A stretch of 64,000 nt of DNA from Cellulomonas fimi. Its GTDB lineage: Bacteria > Actinomycetota > Actinomycetes > Actinomycetales > Cellulomonadaceae. The DNA lies in assembly GCF_028527925.1 (NCBI RefSeq), contig NZ_JAPESW010000006.1:62001-126000 (forward strand), in the 5' to 3' direction. The notes below the pieces were generated by a model. The model did no database searches. It worked only from the letters and a program-made list of their open reading frames with translations, and was not told the origin of the DNA. The translations under genes and the position numbers were made by a program. Of this stretch, positions 52,027 through 61,044 are shown piece by piece; positions within the stretch are counted from its first letter, which is position 1; every line of letters begins with the position of its first letter.

Positions 52027-53616
52027 TCAGCCGAACGCGGCGCCCTCGACCGCGCTGCTCGGCGCCGGGTCCGGGAGCCGGCGCATGCGCAGGGCGTTGA
52101 CCAGGCCGAGCAGGCCGGCCACGAGCGGCAGCAGGAGCGCGACCTGGAGCGCTCGCGGCCGCACCTCGTCGTTGATGCGCACGATCTCGTCCTGCACGGC
52201 CGGAGGCTCGTCCGCGAGCAGCTCGGTCAGCTGCGTCGTGCTCATGAGCTGGGCGTCCTCGTCGAGCGCGCGCGACACCTGCTGCTTCTGCGCGGGGTCG
52301 AGCACCGCGCTCGCGTCCGACTGCGCGGTGAAACCGACCGCGAGCGCGCCGAGCATGAGGGCGCCCGCGAACGCGAGGCCGAACGACAGCCCGAACGACC
52401 CTCCCGCGGAGTTCACGCCCGCTGCCTCGCTCACGCGCTCCTCGGAGATCGGCGACAGCGTGTAGTTGTTGAGCTGCGACACGAGCAGCCCGAGGCCCGA
52501 CCCGACGACGACCAGCGGCACGACGAGCCACCAGCCCGACGACGCGCGCGGCACGACGGGCAGCAGCGCACCGACGCCGACGACCGCCAGCGCGAACCCC
52601 GCGAGCACCAGGTCCGCGGGTCGCCGGCCGCCCGCGCGCCTCCCGGCGAGCAGCGCGACCGCGAACATGCTCAGCGACAGCGGCGCGAGCGACAGGCCGG
52701 CGGCCATCGCGTCGTACTCGAGCACCATCTGCAGGAAGATCGGCAGCGAGATCATGAGCCCGCCGAGCGCGATCTGCTGGAGCATCTGCTGCGAGACGCC
52801 GACCCGGAACAGCGGCGACCGGAACAGGTCCGGGTCGAGCAGGACCGGACGGCCCGCGCGCTTGCGGCGCAGCAGCCAGCGGACCAGCACGACGAGCGCG
52901 ACCGCGCCGGTCCCGATGAGCGCGCCGACGGCCTCGCCGCCCTCCTGCCAGACGAGCACGCCGAGCACGATGCCGCCCATCGCGAGCGCCGACAGGACCG
53001 CGCCGACGACGTCGACCGACCGGTCCCCCGTGTACGGGACGTCCCTGACGAGCCGGATCCCGGACAGCACCACCGCGATGACGACGGCCTCGAGCGCGAA
53101 CGCGACGCGCCACGAGAGGTACGTGGTGATGAACCCGCCGAGCAGCGGTCCCACGGCCGCGGCGATCGACGCCGACGCGCCCACGAGCGCGTACACCTTC
53201 TTCTGCGCGGGGCCGCTGAAGTTGCCGTGGATGAGCGACTGCATCGACGGGAGCAGCAGCGACGCGCCGAGCCCCCCGACGACCGCCCAGAACACGATGA
53301 TCGCCGTGAGCCCCTGCGCGAGCGTCATCGCGACGGCACCCGTCGCGTAGCCGAGCAGGCCGAGCACGTACGCCCGCTTGCGCCCGACGAGGTCGCCCAC
53401 CTTGCTGCCGATGAGGATGAACGCGGCGGACACGAGCGCCTCGAGCGCGATGGCGGACTGCACGCCGCTCACCGTGGTGTCCAGGTCGCGCACGACCGCG
53501 GAGATCGACACGTTCATCAGCGACGTGTCGACGACGAGCACGAACATCGCCATCGCGAGCAGGACCGCGAGGCGACGGTCGAGCGGCGCCGACGCGGGAC
53601 CGGGTGCTGCGCTCAT
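52027..53616 (-). CDS. MFS multidrug exporter, DHA2 type
   Basis: 529 residues with about 14 helices. Helix 1 reads FVLVVDTSLMNVSISAVVRDL (the D-T of DHA2), and the A-motif is GSKVGDLVGRKRAYV. An extra extracytoplasmic loop of ~80 residues precedes the last helix (DPAQKQQVSRALDEDAQLM). Such a loop is common in actinobacterial lipid or drug exporters. The ATG at 53616 is preferred over an upstream in-frame start inside arginine-rich sequence. Substrate unknown. Divergent from an alpha/beta-hydrolase. Confidence 0.9.
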   Translation of the reverse strand: MSAAPGPASAPLDRRLAVLLAMAMFVLVVDTSLMNVSISAVVRDLDTTVSGVQSAIALEALVSAAFILIGSKVGDLVGRKRAYVLGLLGYATGAVAMTLAQGLTAIIVFWAVVGGLGASLLLPSMQSLIHGNFSGPAQKKVYALVGASASIAAAVGPLLGGFITTYLSWRVAFALEAVVIAVVLSGIRLVRDVPYTGDRSVDVVGAVLSALAMGGIVLGVLVWQEGGEAVGALIGTGAVALVVLVRWLLRRKRAGRPVLLDPDLFRSPLFRVGVSQQMLQQIALGGLMISLPIFLQMVLEYDAMAAGLSLAPLSLSMFAVALLAGRRAGGRRPADLVLAGFALAVVGVGALLPVVPRASSGWWLVVPLVVVGSGLGLLVSQLNNYTLSPISEERVSEAAGVNSAGGSFGLSFGLAFAGALMLGALAVGFTAQSDASAVLDPAQKQQVSRALDEDAQLMSTTQLTELLADEPPAVQDEIVRINDEVRPRALQVALLLPLVAGLLGLVNALRMRRLPDPAPSSAVEGAAFG

Positions 53617-53674
53617 GGTTCGCCATCCCGTCGTCGACGCGTCCGGACGATCGCAGCGTCCTGCCGCGGCACCG

Positions 53675-53690
53675 CGGGTGGCGTCACCCG
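53675..53690. promoter_or_regulatory. Palindrome between MFS and hydrolase genes
   Basis: CGGGTG-GCGT-CACCCG is a 6-bp inverted repeat in the 145-base divergent gap. It could be an operator for one or both genes; no regulator is adjacent. Confidence 0.3.
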
Positions 53691-53761
53691 TCGCGGGTGG
53701 TCCTGGAGCCGGGCAGCCGCGACGGCAGGCGGGCGCGCGGCCGACCTGCCAGGATCGGGCC

Positions 53762-54589
53762 GTGGTCGACCTGGCTGCGGGGTGGACGGAGCGCACCGTC
53801 CGCGTGGACGGGCGCCGCGTCCTCGTGCGGTGCGGGCCGCACGTCGAGGGCGCGGTGCCGATCCTGCACGTGCACGGGTTCGCGATCTCCGGCCTGTCCC
53901 TGCTGCCGACCGCGGAGCGGCTCGCGCACCGGGCGTGGAACGTCGTGCCCGACCTGCCGGGCTACGGGCGCAGCGAGAGCCCGCCGTCGACGCTCGGCAT
54001 CCCCGCGCTCGCCGACGCCGTCCTGGAGGTGCTCGACGCGCTCGAGCTCGAGCGGGTCGTCCTCGTCGGCAACTCGATGGGCTGCCCGGTCGTGCTGGAG
54101 GTCGCGCACGTCGCGCCCGAGCGCGTGCACCGCGCGGTGCTCGCCTCGCCCGCGGGCGGCATGTACAACCAGCCGTTCGTCCGCGGGCTGTGGCAGCTGC
54201 TCAAGGACGCGACCCGCGAGAGCCCGGCGATGGCCCGCACCGCGGTGCCGGACTACCTGCGCTTCGGGCCGGTCAACACGCTGCGCCTGTTCGACGAGCT
54301 CGTCCGGTTCCCGTCGCAGGAGCGGATCCTGCGGCTCGACGTGCCCGCGCTCGCGGTGATCGGTAGCCGCGACCCGATGATGCCGCCGCCGTGGCGCGTC
54401 CTGGAGGTCGCGCGGCTCGCGCCCGAGCACGTGACGCTCGCCGTGATCGTCGGCGCGGCGCACGCCATGAACTTCAGCCACCCGGGCGAGCTCGCGCACG
54501 TCATCAGCTCGTGGCTGGACGACGTGCCGATCGTCGACGACCCCGACGAGCCCGGCCAGTCGCGTGTCCTGCAGGTGCCGCGCGACTGA
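53762..54589 (+). CDS. Alpha/beta-hydrolase
   Basis: 275 residues with oxyanion HVHGFAISG, the VPDLPGYGRSE turn, nucleophile elbow GNSMG, acid-region GSRDPMMP and catalytic His in GAAHAMNFSHP. This matches hydrolases such as C-C bond hydrolases or esterases, but the substrate is unknown. The GTG at 53762 is the best fit to the first beta strand; the ribosome site is weak. It diverges from the MFS exporter. Confidence 0.87.
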   Translation: MVDLAAGWTERTVRVDGRRVLVRCGPHVEGAVPILHVHGFAISGLSLLPTAERLAHRAWNVVPDLPGYGRSESPPSTLGIPALADAVLEVLDALELERVVLVGNSMGCPVVLEVAHVAPERVHRAVLASPAGGMYNQPFVRGLWQLLKDATRESPAMARTAVPDYLRFGPVNTLRLFDELVRFPSQERILRLDVPALAVIGSRDPMMPPPWRVLEVARLAPEHVTLAVIVGAAHAMNFSHPGELAHVISSWLDDVPIVDDPDEPGQSRVLQVPRD

Positions 54590-54643
54590 CGCACCCGTCG
54601 GACTGCCGCCTCCGCAGGGCGGGCGCCGCCGGGCACCGCGGGT

Positions 54644-54865
54644 TCAGGGCGCCTCGAACCCGATCGCCTTGTGGCTCCCGTCGCACCACGGCTTGATGGC
54701 CGACGCGCCGCAGCGGCACAGCGCGACGGTCGCGCGGTGCTTGGCGACCGGCTCGCCGCGGTCGTCCACGACGGGCACGTCACCGCGCACGAGGAGCGGA
54801 CCGTCGGGGCACGCGACGATCGACCCGCGCACGGGCGCCGTGCGATGGTCGTCCGCGGCGCTCAC
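54644..54865 (-). CDS. CDGSH iron-sulfur domain protein
   Basis: 73 residues with a full CDGSH motif binding a [2Fe-2S] cluster: Cys50, Cys52, Cys61 and His65 in CRCGASAIKPWCDGSH. The first half (SIVACPDGPLLVRGDVPV) is a beta structure seen in bacterial members. The GTG at 54865 overlaps the stop of the diiron enzyme gene in GTGA, so it is translated after that gene. An electron-transfer role for the partner enzyme is likely. Confidence 0.92.
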   Translation of the reverse strand: MSAADDHRTAPVRGSIVACPDGPLLVRGDVPVVDDRGEPVAKHRATVALCRCGASAIKPWCDGSHKAIGFEAP

Positions 54866-55887
54866 GCGGCGGCCCGCAGCGACGACTCGCCGCGCTCCCA
54901 CGCGCCGACGAGGTGGTCCGCGACGAGGTCGTCGAGGAACAGGCACGCGCCGGCCCCGAACAGGATGTCGCCGACGAGCTCGGGCTCCTGCTCGGCGAGC
55001 CCGCCCGCCAGGTCACGGCCCGCGATCTGCTCGTGCACCGCGTCGGCCTCGACGTGCTCGTCGAAGTACTCGGTGACGTCCTCGCCGTAGCCGTGCCGCC
55101 GGAACCCGTCGCCGTAGAGCCGGTTCGGCAGGGACGACGTCATCTCGAACGCCGCGAGGTGCCCCGCGATCGCGCCGCGCAGCCTCCGGTGCAGCCCGAG
55201 CAGCGACATCGCGTTGACGGCGGCGAGCGTGACGGCGGGCACGTCCTCGACGTACCGGCCGAAGGTCGGCTCGAGCCCTGCGCCCTGCATCGTGCGGGCG
55301 AACAGCGCGCTGTGCATCCGGTCGGGCGCTCCCCCGCCGTACTCGTCCGCCTGGATCTCGACCAGCGCCGCCTTCGCGGCACCGCCGAGCCGCGGGACCG
55401 CCCACGTGTGCGGGTCGGCCTCCTTCAGCTGGTAGACGGACCGGTGCACCAGCAGCTCGTGCAGCTGCTCGTCCGTCGCCTGGCGCCCGACGTACCGCGA
55501 GAGGCTCGGTCCGGGCGAGGGTGCGGTCATCGCGAAGAGGGTGTCCGCGACGGCTCTCCGGTCGGCCGGCACACCGTCCGGCACGGTGACCCGGGCGCGG
55601 AGCTCACGCTCGAACGCCTCCTCCAGCACCGCGCGCGCCCGCAGCAGGTCGGGCGCCCACTCCCACGCGTCGTCGACGCCCTCCACACCCGCGTAGTGCA
55701 GCTCGTAGAGCACGAACAGCGTCAGCTGGACGTCCTCGTCGGTCAGGAGGTCGGTGCTCTGCTCGACGGCGCGCCGGGCGGCCTGCACGAGCCGGTCGTC
55801 CGCCGGGGCGTCCGCGCGCGGGGCCGCCGCCGTCAGGGCGTCGATGACGGCCGCGCCGAGCGGGCCGCGGGGCTGGGGCGACTTCAT
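54862..55887 (-). CDS. Heme-oxygenase-like diiron enzyme (iron-containing redox family)
   Basis: 341 residues. Candidate metal ligands are Glu177 and Glu182 in EIQADEYGGG, His192, Glu248, and the EHVEADAVHEQ stretch (278-286), the pattern of HDO-type helical oxygenases. The N-terminal FVLYELHYAGVE helix is also conserved in the family. ATG at 55887; an upstream extension is discounted. Related enzymes oxidise or cleave amino or fatty acids. The coupled CDGSH gene suggests a paired reductant. Product unknown. Confidence 0.82.
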   Translation of the reverse strand: MKSPQPRGPLGAAVIDALTAAAPRADAPADDRLVQAARRAVEQSTDLLTDEDVQLTLFVLYELHYAGVEGVDDAWEWAPDLLRARAVLEEAFERELRARVTVPDGVPADRRAVADTLFAMTAPSPGPSLSRYVGRQATDEQLHELLVHRSVYQLKEADPHTWAVPRLGGAAKAALVEIQADEYGGGAPDRMHSALFARTMQGAGLEPTFGRYVEDVPAVTLAAVNAMSLLGLHRRLRGAIAGHLAAFEMTSSLPNRLYGDGFRRHGYGEDVTEYFDEHVEADAVHEQIAGRDLAGGLAEQEPELVGDILFGAGACLFLDDLVADHLVGAWERGESSLRAAA

Positions 55888-56013
55888 CGGGTCTCCGAGG
55901 TGGCCGGGCACGGCCACACCTCCGAAGCCGTCGAGCAGGTCCAGCCTCACACGCCCGGGCGACCCCCGCACGGCGAGCCGGTCACCCGCCGCGTGTGCTC
56001 TGACCAGCGACGA

Positions 56014-56030
56014 TCACCCTCGACGGGTGA
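56014..56030. promoter_or_regulatory. Palindrome upstream of PLDc_N/SHOCT gene
   Basis: TCACCC-TCGAC-GGGTGA is a 6-bp inverted repeat in the divergent gap between the diiron enzyme gene and the SHOCT membrane gene. Candidate operator only. Confidence 0.3.
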
Positions 56031-56104
56031 GGAAAGTGCACGCCCGGTCGCGGGATGGTGGACCTGGCCGGGGAGCCCGCCGGCGGGGACCGAGGAGGCG
56101 TGCG

Positions 56105-56482
56105 ATGGATTCGTTCTGGGACTGGTTCTGGCTGCTGGTGTGGTGGTTCGTGTTCTTCATGTACCTGGTGCTGCTGTTCCAGATCATCGGTGACCTGTTC
56201 CGCGACCGGTCGCTGGGCGGCTGGGGCAAGGCGCTGTGGGTCATCGGGCTGATCTTCCTGCCCTTCCTCACCGCGCTCATCTACATCATCGCCCGCGGCC
56301 GCGGGATGGCCGAGCGGCAGATGGCGCAGCTGCGGGAGACGCAGGCGGCGACCGACGAGTACATCCGGCAGACCGCGCAGACGTCACCGGCGAGCGCGAT
56401 CGCCGACGCCAAGAAGCTGCACGACCAGGGCGTGATCAGCGCCGAGGAGTTCGCGCAGCTGAAGGCCAAGGCGCTCGCCTGA
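56105..56482 (+). CDS. PLDc_N / SHOCT membrane protein
   Basis: 125 residues. Two membrane helices (WLLVWWFVFFMYLVLLFQII and ALWVIGLIFLPFLTALIYII) form a PLDc_N-type region. RGRGMAERQMAQLRE follows, and a C-terminal SHOCT module (ADAKKLHDQGVISAEEFAQLK) ends the protein. GGAGG lies a few bases before the ATG. It ends 11 bases before the ion channel gene, suggesting co-transcription. Confidence 0.9.
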   Translation: MDSFWDWFWLLVWWFVFFMYLVLLFQIIGDLFRDRSLGGWGKALWVIGLIFLPFLTALIYIIARGRGMAERQMAQLRETQAATDEYIRQTAQTSPASAIADAKKLHDQGVISAEEFAQLKAKALA

Positions 56483-56493
56483 CCCGCCCGGCG

Positions 56494-57222
56494 ATGGACG
56501 GGAGGGGCCCGTCGCCGGGCGGGTCCGCGGGCCGCACCCGACGCGTGGTGCGGCCCGCGCACGCGCCCCCGGACGACTTCGGCGTCGTCCTGGGGCTGCT
56601 GTGCGTCGTCTACCTCGTGTTCGTCCTCACGGCCGAGCCGTGGACCAGCTGGCTCGTCGTCGTCGGCTACCTCGGGGCGCTCTTCTTCGCGGTCCGCACC
56701 TCCCGACCCGGCCCCCGGCTGCGCGTCGCGGTCCGGGCGGTGCTCGTCGTCTCGGCGCTCGCGACGATCGCCGCGCTGTCGTTCCTGCCGGAGCAGACCG
56801 CGACGGGCGTGGTCAACGGCGTCTTCTGCGTCCTGCTGGGCGTGACCCTCGTGACGATCCTCGGCCGGATCCTCACACGACGCGAGGTCACGCTCAGCAC
56901 CATCGCCGGCGCGCTGAGCGCCTACATGATCCTCGGCCTCTTCTTCGCCAACGTGTTCGGCGTCCTCGCGTGGCTCCTGCCCGAGCCGTTCTTCGCGGGC
57001 GGGCAGCCCGCGGACCAGCAGTCGCTCCAGTACTTCTCCTTCACGACGCTCACCACCGTCGGGTACGGCGACTACACGGCGGCCAGCTTCGCCGGGCGCG
57101 GCGTCGCGACGTTCGAGGCGCTCCTCGCGCAGGTGTTCCTCGCGACCCTGGTGGCCCGGCTCGTCGCCTCCTACCGCCGCCAGTCCGCCGCCTCCGAGGA
57201 CGCCGACGACGAGCGGGCCTGA
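56494..57222 (+). CDS. Two-pore-type potassium channel family protein
   Basis: 242 residues with about five to six helices, then a pore loop holding the K+ selectivity filter TTVGYGDY and a final helix. No cytoplasmic RCK domain is present. It should be a simple K+ leak or sensor channel. The ATG at 56494 lies 11 bases after the SHOCT gene. Confidence 0.9.
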   Translation: MDGRGPSPGGSAGRTRRVVRPAHAPPDDFGVVLGLLCVVYLVFVLTAEPWTSWLVVVGYLGALFFAVRTSRPGPRLRVAVRAVLVVSALATIAALSFLPEQTATGVVNGVFCVLLGVTLVTILGRILTRREVTLSTIAGALSAYMILGLFFANVFGVLAWLLPEPFFAGGQPADQQSLQYFSFTTLTTVGYGDYTAASFAGRGVATFEALLAQVFLATLVARLVASYRRQSAASEDADDERA

Positions 57223-57278
57223 GGGGCGCTCGACGCGCGCAGGACGGGCCGCTCCCCCACACTTGCCGCGTGCGAACC

Positions 57279-58355
57279 ATGGGTGTCGAGGAGGAGTTCC
57301 TGCTGGTCACGCCCGAGGGCGTGCCGTACGCGGTCGCGCCGACGGTGCTGCGGCTCGCGGCCGACGAGCCGTCGGACCCACGACCGGGCGGCGACCTGGA
57401 GAAGGAGTTCAAGCAGGAGCAGGTCGAGGTGTCGACGCACCCGTGCACGGACCTCGACGACCTGCTCGCGCAGGTGCGCGACGGCCGCGCCCGGACCGAC
57501 GCGCTCGCCCGCCGCGCGGGCGCGCGGATCGCGGCGATGGCCACCGCACCGCACGTCGTCGAGTCGACCGTCATCCCCGACCGGCGCGCGAACGAGATCC
57601 GGGCGCGGTTCGGGCAGACGGCCCGCGAGCAGCTCACGTGCGGGTGCCACGTCCACGTCGCCGTGGCGGACGACGACGAGGGCGTGCACGTCATCGACCA
57701 CCTCCGCGCGTGGAACGCCGTGCTCCTCGCGCTCAGCGCCAACAGCCCGTCCTGGCTCGGCTCCGCCACGGGCTACGCGAGCTACCGCTCGCAGGTGTGG
57801 GGACGCTGGCCCACGGCCGGGGCGACCGCGCCGTTCGGCGACGCCGCGACCTACCGCGCGGTCATCGCCGCGCTGCTGCGCTCCGGGACCGCGCTCGACG
57901 ACGGGATGATCTACTTCGACGCCCGGCTGTCGGCGCGCTACCCGACGGTCGAGGTCCGCGTCGCCGACGTGTGCCTCGACGCGCAGGACGCCGTGCTGCA
58001 GGCCGTGCTGGTCCGTGCGCTCGCGGAGACCGCCGTCCGGACCGACCCCGACCCGGCACCCGTGCGCGCGGAGATCCTGCGGTCCTGGACGTGGCGCGCC
58101 GCACGCTCGGGGACGACCGGCGAGCTCGTGAGCCCGACCACCGGCGAGCCGCGGCCGGCCGCGGACGTCGTCGCCGAGCTCGTCGACCACGTGCACGACG
58201 CGCTCGTCGAGTCGGGCGAGCTGGACTGGGTGCAGGCGCGGATCGCCGACGTCCTGCGCCGCGGGAACGGTGCCGTGCAGCAGCTCACGTGGCGCGCGGA
58301 GGGCGCCGACGACGACGCGGTCGTGCGCCGGGCGGCGGAGGTCACGCTCGGCTGA
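57279..58355 (+). CDS. Carboxylate-amine ligase YbdK (GCS2-type)
   Basis: 358-residue ATP-dependent ligase of the glutamate-cysteine ligase 2 family. It starts MGVEEEFLLVTPEG with the substrate glutamates and includes TCGCHVHVAVAD, DARLSARYPTVEVRVADVC and a helical C-terminus. YbdK proteins form gamma-glutamyl bonds weakly, and the true substrate is often unknown. The ATG at 57279 is conventional; a GTG three codons earlier is possible. Confidence 0.88.
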   Translation: MGVEEEFLLVTPEGVPYAVAPTVLRLAADEPSDPRPGGDLEKEFKQEQVEVSTHPCTDLDDLLAQVRDGRARTDALARRAGARIAAMATAPHVVESTVIPDRRANEIRARFGQTAREQLTCGCHVHVAVADDDEGVHVIDHLRAWNAVLLALSANSPSWLGSATGYASYRSQVWGRWPTAGATAPFGDAATYRAVIAALLRSGTALDDGMIYFDARLSARYPTVEVRVADVCLDAQDAVLQAVLVRALAETAVRTDPDPAPVRAEILRSWTWRAARSGTTGELVSPTTGEPRPAADVVAELVDHVHDALVESGELDWVQARIADVLRRGNGAVQQLTWRAEGADDDAVVRRAAEVTLG

Positions 58356-58370
58356 CCCGCGCACGGATCA

Positions 58371-58399
58371 CGGCCGGCACGCGCGCCACGTGCCGGCCG
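58371..58399. terminator. Bidirectional terminator after YbdK
   Basis: A perfect 10-bp stem (CGGCCGGCAC / GTGCCGGCCG), 9-base loop, between the converging YbdK and acidic-peptide genes. Confidence 0.75.
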
Positions 58400-58405
58400 C
58401 GTCCG

Positions 58406-58585
58406 TCAGCCGGGGGTGCCGCGCTCCTCGTCGCCGGACTCGGCCGCCTCGCTCGCGTCGTCCTTCAGCGGTTCGGTCGTCGGTGCCTGGCTCTCGTGGC
58501 CCGGCGGCAGCGGGTCCGGGTCGACGCCCAACGAGGGAAGGTCGGGCTGCTGCGGGTCGAAGCTGTCGGGAAGGTTCTCGCTCAT
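58406..58585 (-). CDS. Small acidic hypothetical protein
   Basis: 59 residues from an ATG at 58585 (SENLPDSFDPQQPDLPSL), very rich in Asp, Glu and Pro and probably disordered. No motif or membrane segment. Similar short acidic proteins are frequent in actinobacteria; function unknown. Confidence 0.5.
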   Translation of the reverse strand: MSENLPDSFDPQQPDLPSLGVDPDPLPPGHESQAPTTEPLKDDASEAAESGDEERGTPG

Positions 58586-58673
58586 CGGCTCACCGTCGCA
58601 CCGCACCTGCCGCCGCGCACGCGGACGCCGACGCCCGGATGCGGGCGCGCCGGTGCGGGGTCACGGTGGGGCG

Positions 58674-59279
58674 ATGAGAGCCGTCGTCCTGAGCTGCACG
58701 CTGAAGCCGTCCCCCGCCCCGAGCAACACCGAGGCGCTCGCGAGCGTCGTGACCGACGCGCTGCGCACGCACGGCGTCGAGTCGGAGGTGATCCGGCTCG
58801 CGGACCACGACATCCCGCCCGGCGTCGAGTCCGACATGGGGCCCGGCGATGACTGGCCCGCGATCCGCGCGAAGATCCTCGACGCGCAGATCCTCGTCGT
58901 CGCCACGCCCACCTGGGTCGGTCACCCGTCGTCCTGGGCGCAGCGCGCGCTCGAGCGCATGGACGCGATGATCTCGGAGACCGACGACCAGGACCGGCCC
59001 GTCGCGTACGACCGGGTCGCGGGCGTCGTCGTCACCGGGAACGAGGACGGTGCGCACCACGTCATCTCCGAGATCGTCGGCGGCCTCGGTGACATCGGCT
59101 TCACGATCCCGCCCCAGGCCTGGACGTACTGGAACCAGGGTCCGGGCCCCGGACCGGACTACCGGGACACCGACCACGGCCACGACTGGTCCGCCTCGAC
59201 CGGCCGCGCCATGGCGGGCAACCTCGTCGCGGTCGCACGCGCTCTCGCCGCGAACCCCCTTCCCCCGCCCGCGTCCTGA
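58674..59279 (+). CDS. Flavodoxin-fold FMN reductase
   Basis: 201 residues. RAVVLSCTLKPSPAPSNTEAL is the FMN phosphate-binding loop of NADPH-dependent FMN reductases, followed by VVATPTWVGHPSSWAQRALERMDAM and a GNEDGAHHV segment. Cytoplasmic flavin or quinone reduction is the likely role. ATG at 58674. Divergent from the acidic peptide gene. Confidence 0.88.
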   Translation: MRAVVLSCTLKPSPAPSNTEALASVVTDALRTHGVESEVIRLADHDIPPGVESDMGPGDDWPAIRAKILDAQILVVATPTWVGHPSSWAQRALERMDAMISETDDQDRPVAYDRVAGVVVTGNEDGAHHVISEIVGGLGDIGFTIPPQAWTYWNQGPGPGPDYRDTDHGHDWSASTGRAMAGNLVAVARALAANPLPPPAS

Positions 59280-59410
59280 CCGCACGTCCGGGTCGCGCCT
59301 CACCGCGGCCGGGCCGACGATGGAGAGCGGGTGGAGAACGAGCCCCGCGGGCGGTCGCGCCGCCCACCCGACCGACGCCTCGGTGCTCCGGGGACGCGGA
59401 GGTGCTGACG

Positions 59411-59641
59411 ATGAGCTTTGAGCAGGAGTCCGGCCAGCTGACCGGGACCAAGGACAAGGACTACAACATCCTCTGGTTCACGCAGACGTGCCTCGACAAC
59501 GTGCTGCGTCTGGAGACCTACGCCCAGGACGCCGAGCGTGACGGCGACACCGAGCTCGCCGAGTTCTTCCGCCGTGCCCAGGGCGAGAGCCGCAAGGGCG
59601 CCGAGCAGGGCAAGCAGCTCCTCGCGTCGCGGCTGCGCTGA
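59411..59641 (+). CDS. Small helical conserved protein
   Basis: 76 residues (SFEQESGQLTGTKDKDYNIL start) with a helical body, TQTCLDNVLRLETYAQDAERDGDTELAEFF, resembling ferritin-like or cysteine-poor bundle proteins of unknown role. The ATG at 59411 follows GGAGGTG 7 bases earlier and is preferred over the in-frame GTG at 59402. It lies 1 base before the next gene. Confidence 0.75.
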   Translation: MSFEQESGQLTGTKDKDYNILWFTQTCLDNVLRLETYAQDAERDGDTELAEFFRRAQGESRKGAEQGKQLLASRLR

Positions 59642-59642
59642 C

Positions 59643-60188
59643 GTGGGGCAGCGGACGACACCGCCGGTCGACCTCCGCCTGGTGCAGATCTACCTGAGCG
59701 ACCACCTCACGGGGGCGTCGGGCGTGATCTCACGCGTCGGGTGGATGGTCGAGCGGTACGCGGGCACGTCGGCCGAGCCGGTCCTGCTGCGGCTCCTCGA
59801 GGAGCTGCGCCAGGAGCGGCGCGTCGTGCGGGGGCTCGCCGAGCACCTCGGTGTGCGCCTGTCGCCGTGGAAGCCCGTGGCCGCGGTCGCGGCCGAGCGC
59901 GCCGGGCGGCTCAAGCCGAACGGCCGGCTCACGTCGAAGTCGCCGCTGTCGCTGCAGCTCGAGCTCGAGGCGCTGCGCTCGGGCATCTCCGGCAAGCGGT
60001 CCCTGTGGGCGACGCTCGAGGTGTGGTCCGCGGCGCTGCGGCTCGACCGCGCCCGGCTCGCCGGGCTGCGCGCCCAGGCGGACGACCAGGTGCGCGCGGT
60101 CGACGAGCTCGCCGAGCGGGTCCGGACGGTCGCGTTCGCGACCGAGGCCGCCGTGCCCGACATCACCGCGGACGCGTCCCCGATCTGA
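59643..60188 (+). CDS. Hypothetical helical (ferritin-like) protein
   Basis: 181 residues from GTG at 59643, directly after the preceding gene. Mostly alpha-helical, with LRLVQIYLSDHLTGASGVISRVGW and LLRLLEELRQERRVVRGLAEHLGV. The pattern is like ferritin-superfamily helices, but metal ligands are incomplete. The close pairing with the 76-residue gene suggests a functional unit. Function unknown. Confidence 0.7.
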   Translation: MGQRTTPPVDLRLVQIYLSDHLTGASGVISRVGWMVERYAGTSAEPVLLRLLEELRQERRVVRGLAEHLGVRLSPWKPVAAVAAERAGRLKPNGRLTSKSPLSLQLELEALRSGISGKRSLWATLEVWSAALRLDRARLAGLRAQADDQVRAVDELAERVRTVAFATEAAVPDITADASPI

Positions 60189-60215
60189 CGTCGGGCCGGG
60201 TCGCGTACGGGCCGG

Positions 60216-60977
60216 TCAGCCGGCGAGCGCCGCCCGGAGGAACGCGATGTCCTCGGCCTGGCGCTCGGCGGGGGTCTCGACGACCGCGTCGCACCCGGCC
60301 TCGCGCACGACGTGCGCGATGAGCTCGGGCGGGATCGTGCCGGTCGCGAAGTTCGCGTGCCGGTCGCGGCTCGACCCGGCCTCGTCGCGCGAGCTGTTGG
60401 CGTGCACGAGGTCGATGCGCCCGGTGATCGCACGGAGCCGGTCGACGATCGTCTCGAGGTCCTCGCCCGCCGCCCACGCGTGGCAGGTGTCGAGGCACAC
60501 GCCGACGTCGTAGCCGCCGATCTTGTCCCACAGCATGGCCCACCGGTCGAGCGTGCGCGCGCACGCGTTCTCGCCGCCCGCGGTGTTCTCGACGAGCACG
60601 CGCACGGGGTAGGTCGCGCGCTCGAACGTCTTGCGCCAGTTGTCGATGCCGACCGCGACGTCGTCCCCGTCACCCACGTGCCCACCGTGCACGATCAGCC
60701 CGCGGGCTCCGAGCCCCGCGGCCGCGGCGGCGTGCTGCGCGATCATGTTGCGGCTCGGGATGCGGATGCGGTTGTTCGTCGACGCGACGTTGACCAGGTA
60801 GGGCGCGTGCGCGTAGATGCCGAGCCCGCTCGCGACGAGCGCGTCGGCGTCGTCGCGGGGCACGGGCTTCTTCCAGCCCTGCGGGTCGGCCAGGAAGATC
60901 TGGACGGCCTGGGCGTCGACCTCGCCGGCGGCGGCCACCGGGTCGGCGTCGCGGACGTGGGCGCCGATGAGCACCAC
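60216..60977 (-). CDS. nfo: Deoxyribonuclease IV (AP endonuclease)
   Basis: 253-residue TIM-barrel AP endonuclease for base excision repair. Zinc-site elements include HAPYLVNVAS, VHGGHVGD, VENTAGGE, CLDTCHAWAAG, and VHANSSRDEAGSSRDRHANF, all family signatures. Cytoplasmic. It ends 27 bases from the converging hypothetical gene and starts about 67 bases from the flavoprotein gene on the same strand. Confidence 0.94.
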   Translation of the reverse strand: MVLIGAHVRDADPVAAAGEVDAQAVQIFLADPQGWKKPVPRDDADALVASGLGIYAHAPYLVNVASTNNRIRIPSRNMIAQHAAAAAGLGARGLIVHGGHVGDGDDVAVGIDNWRKTFERATYPVRVLVENTAGGENACARTLDRWAMLWDKIGGYDVGVCLDTCHAWAAGEDLETIVDRLRAITGRIDLVHANSSRDEAGSSRDRHANFATGTIPPELIAHVVREAGCDAVVETPAERQAEDIAFLRAALAG

Positions 60978-61044
60978 GGTCGTTCTCCTTCGGTGGGAGG
61001 CGTCGGGCAGGGGTCAGGCTAGCCGCCGCCTCCGACGTCCGCGG

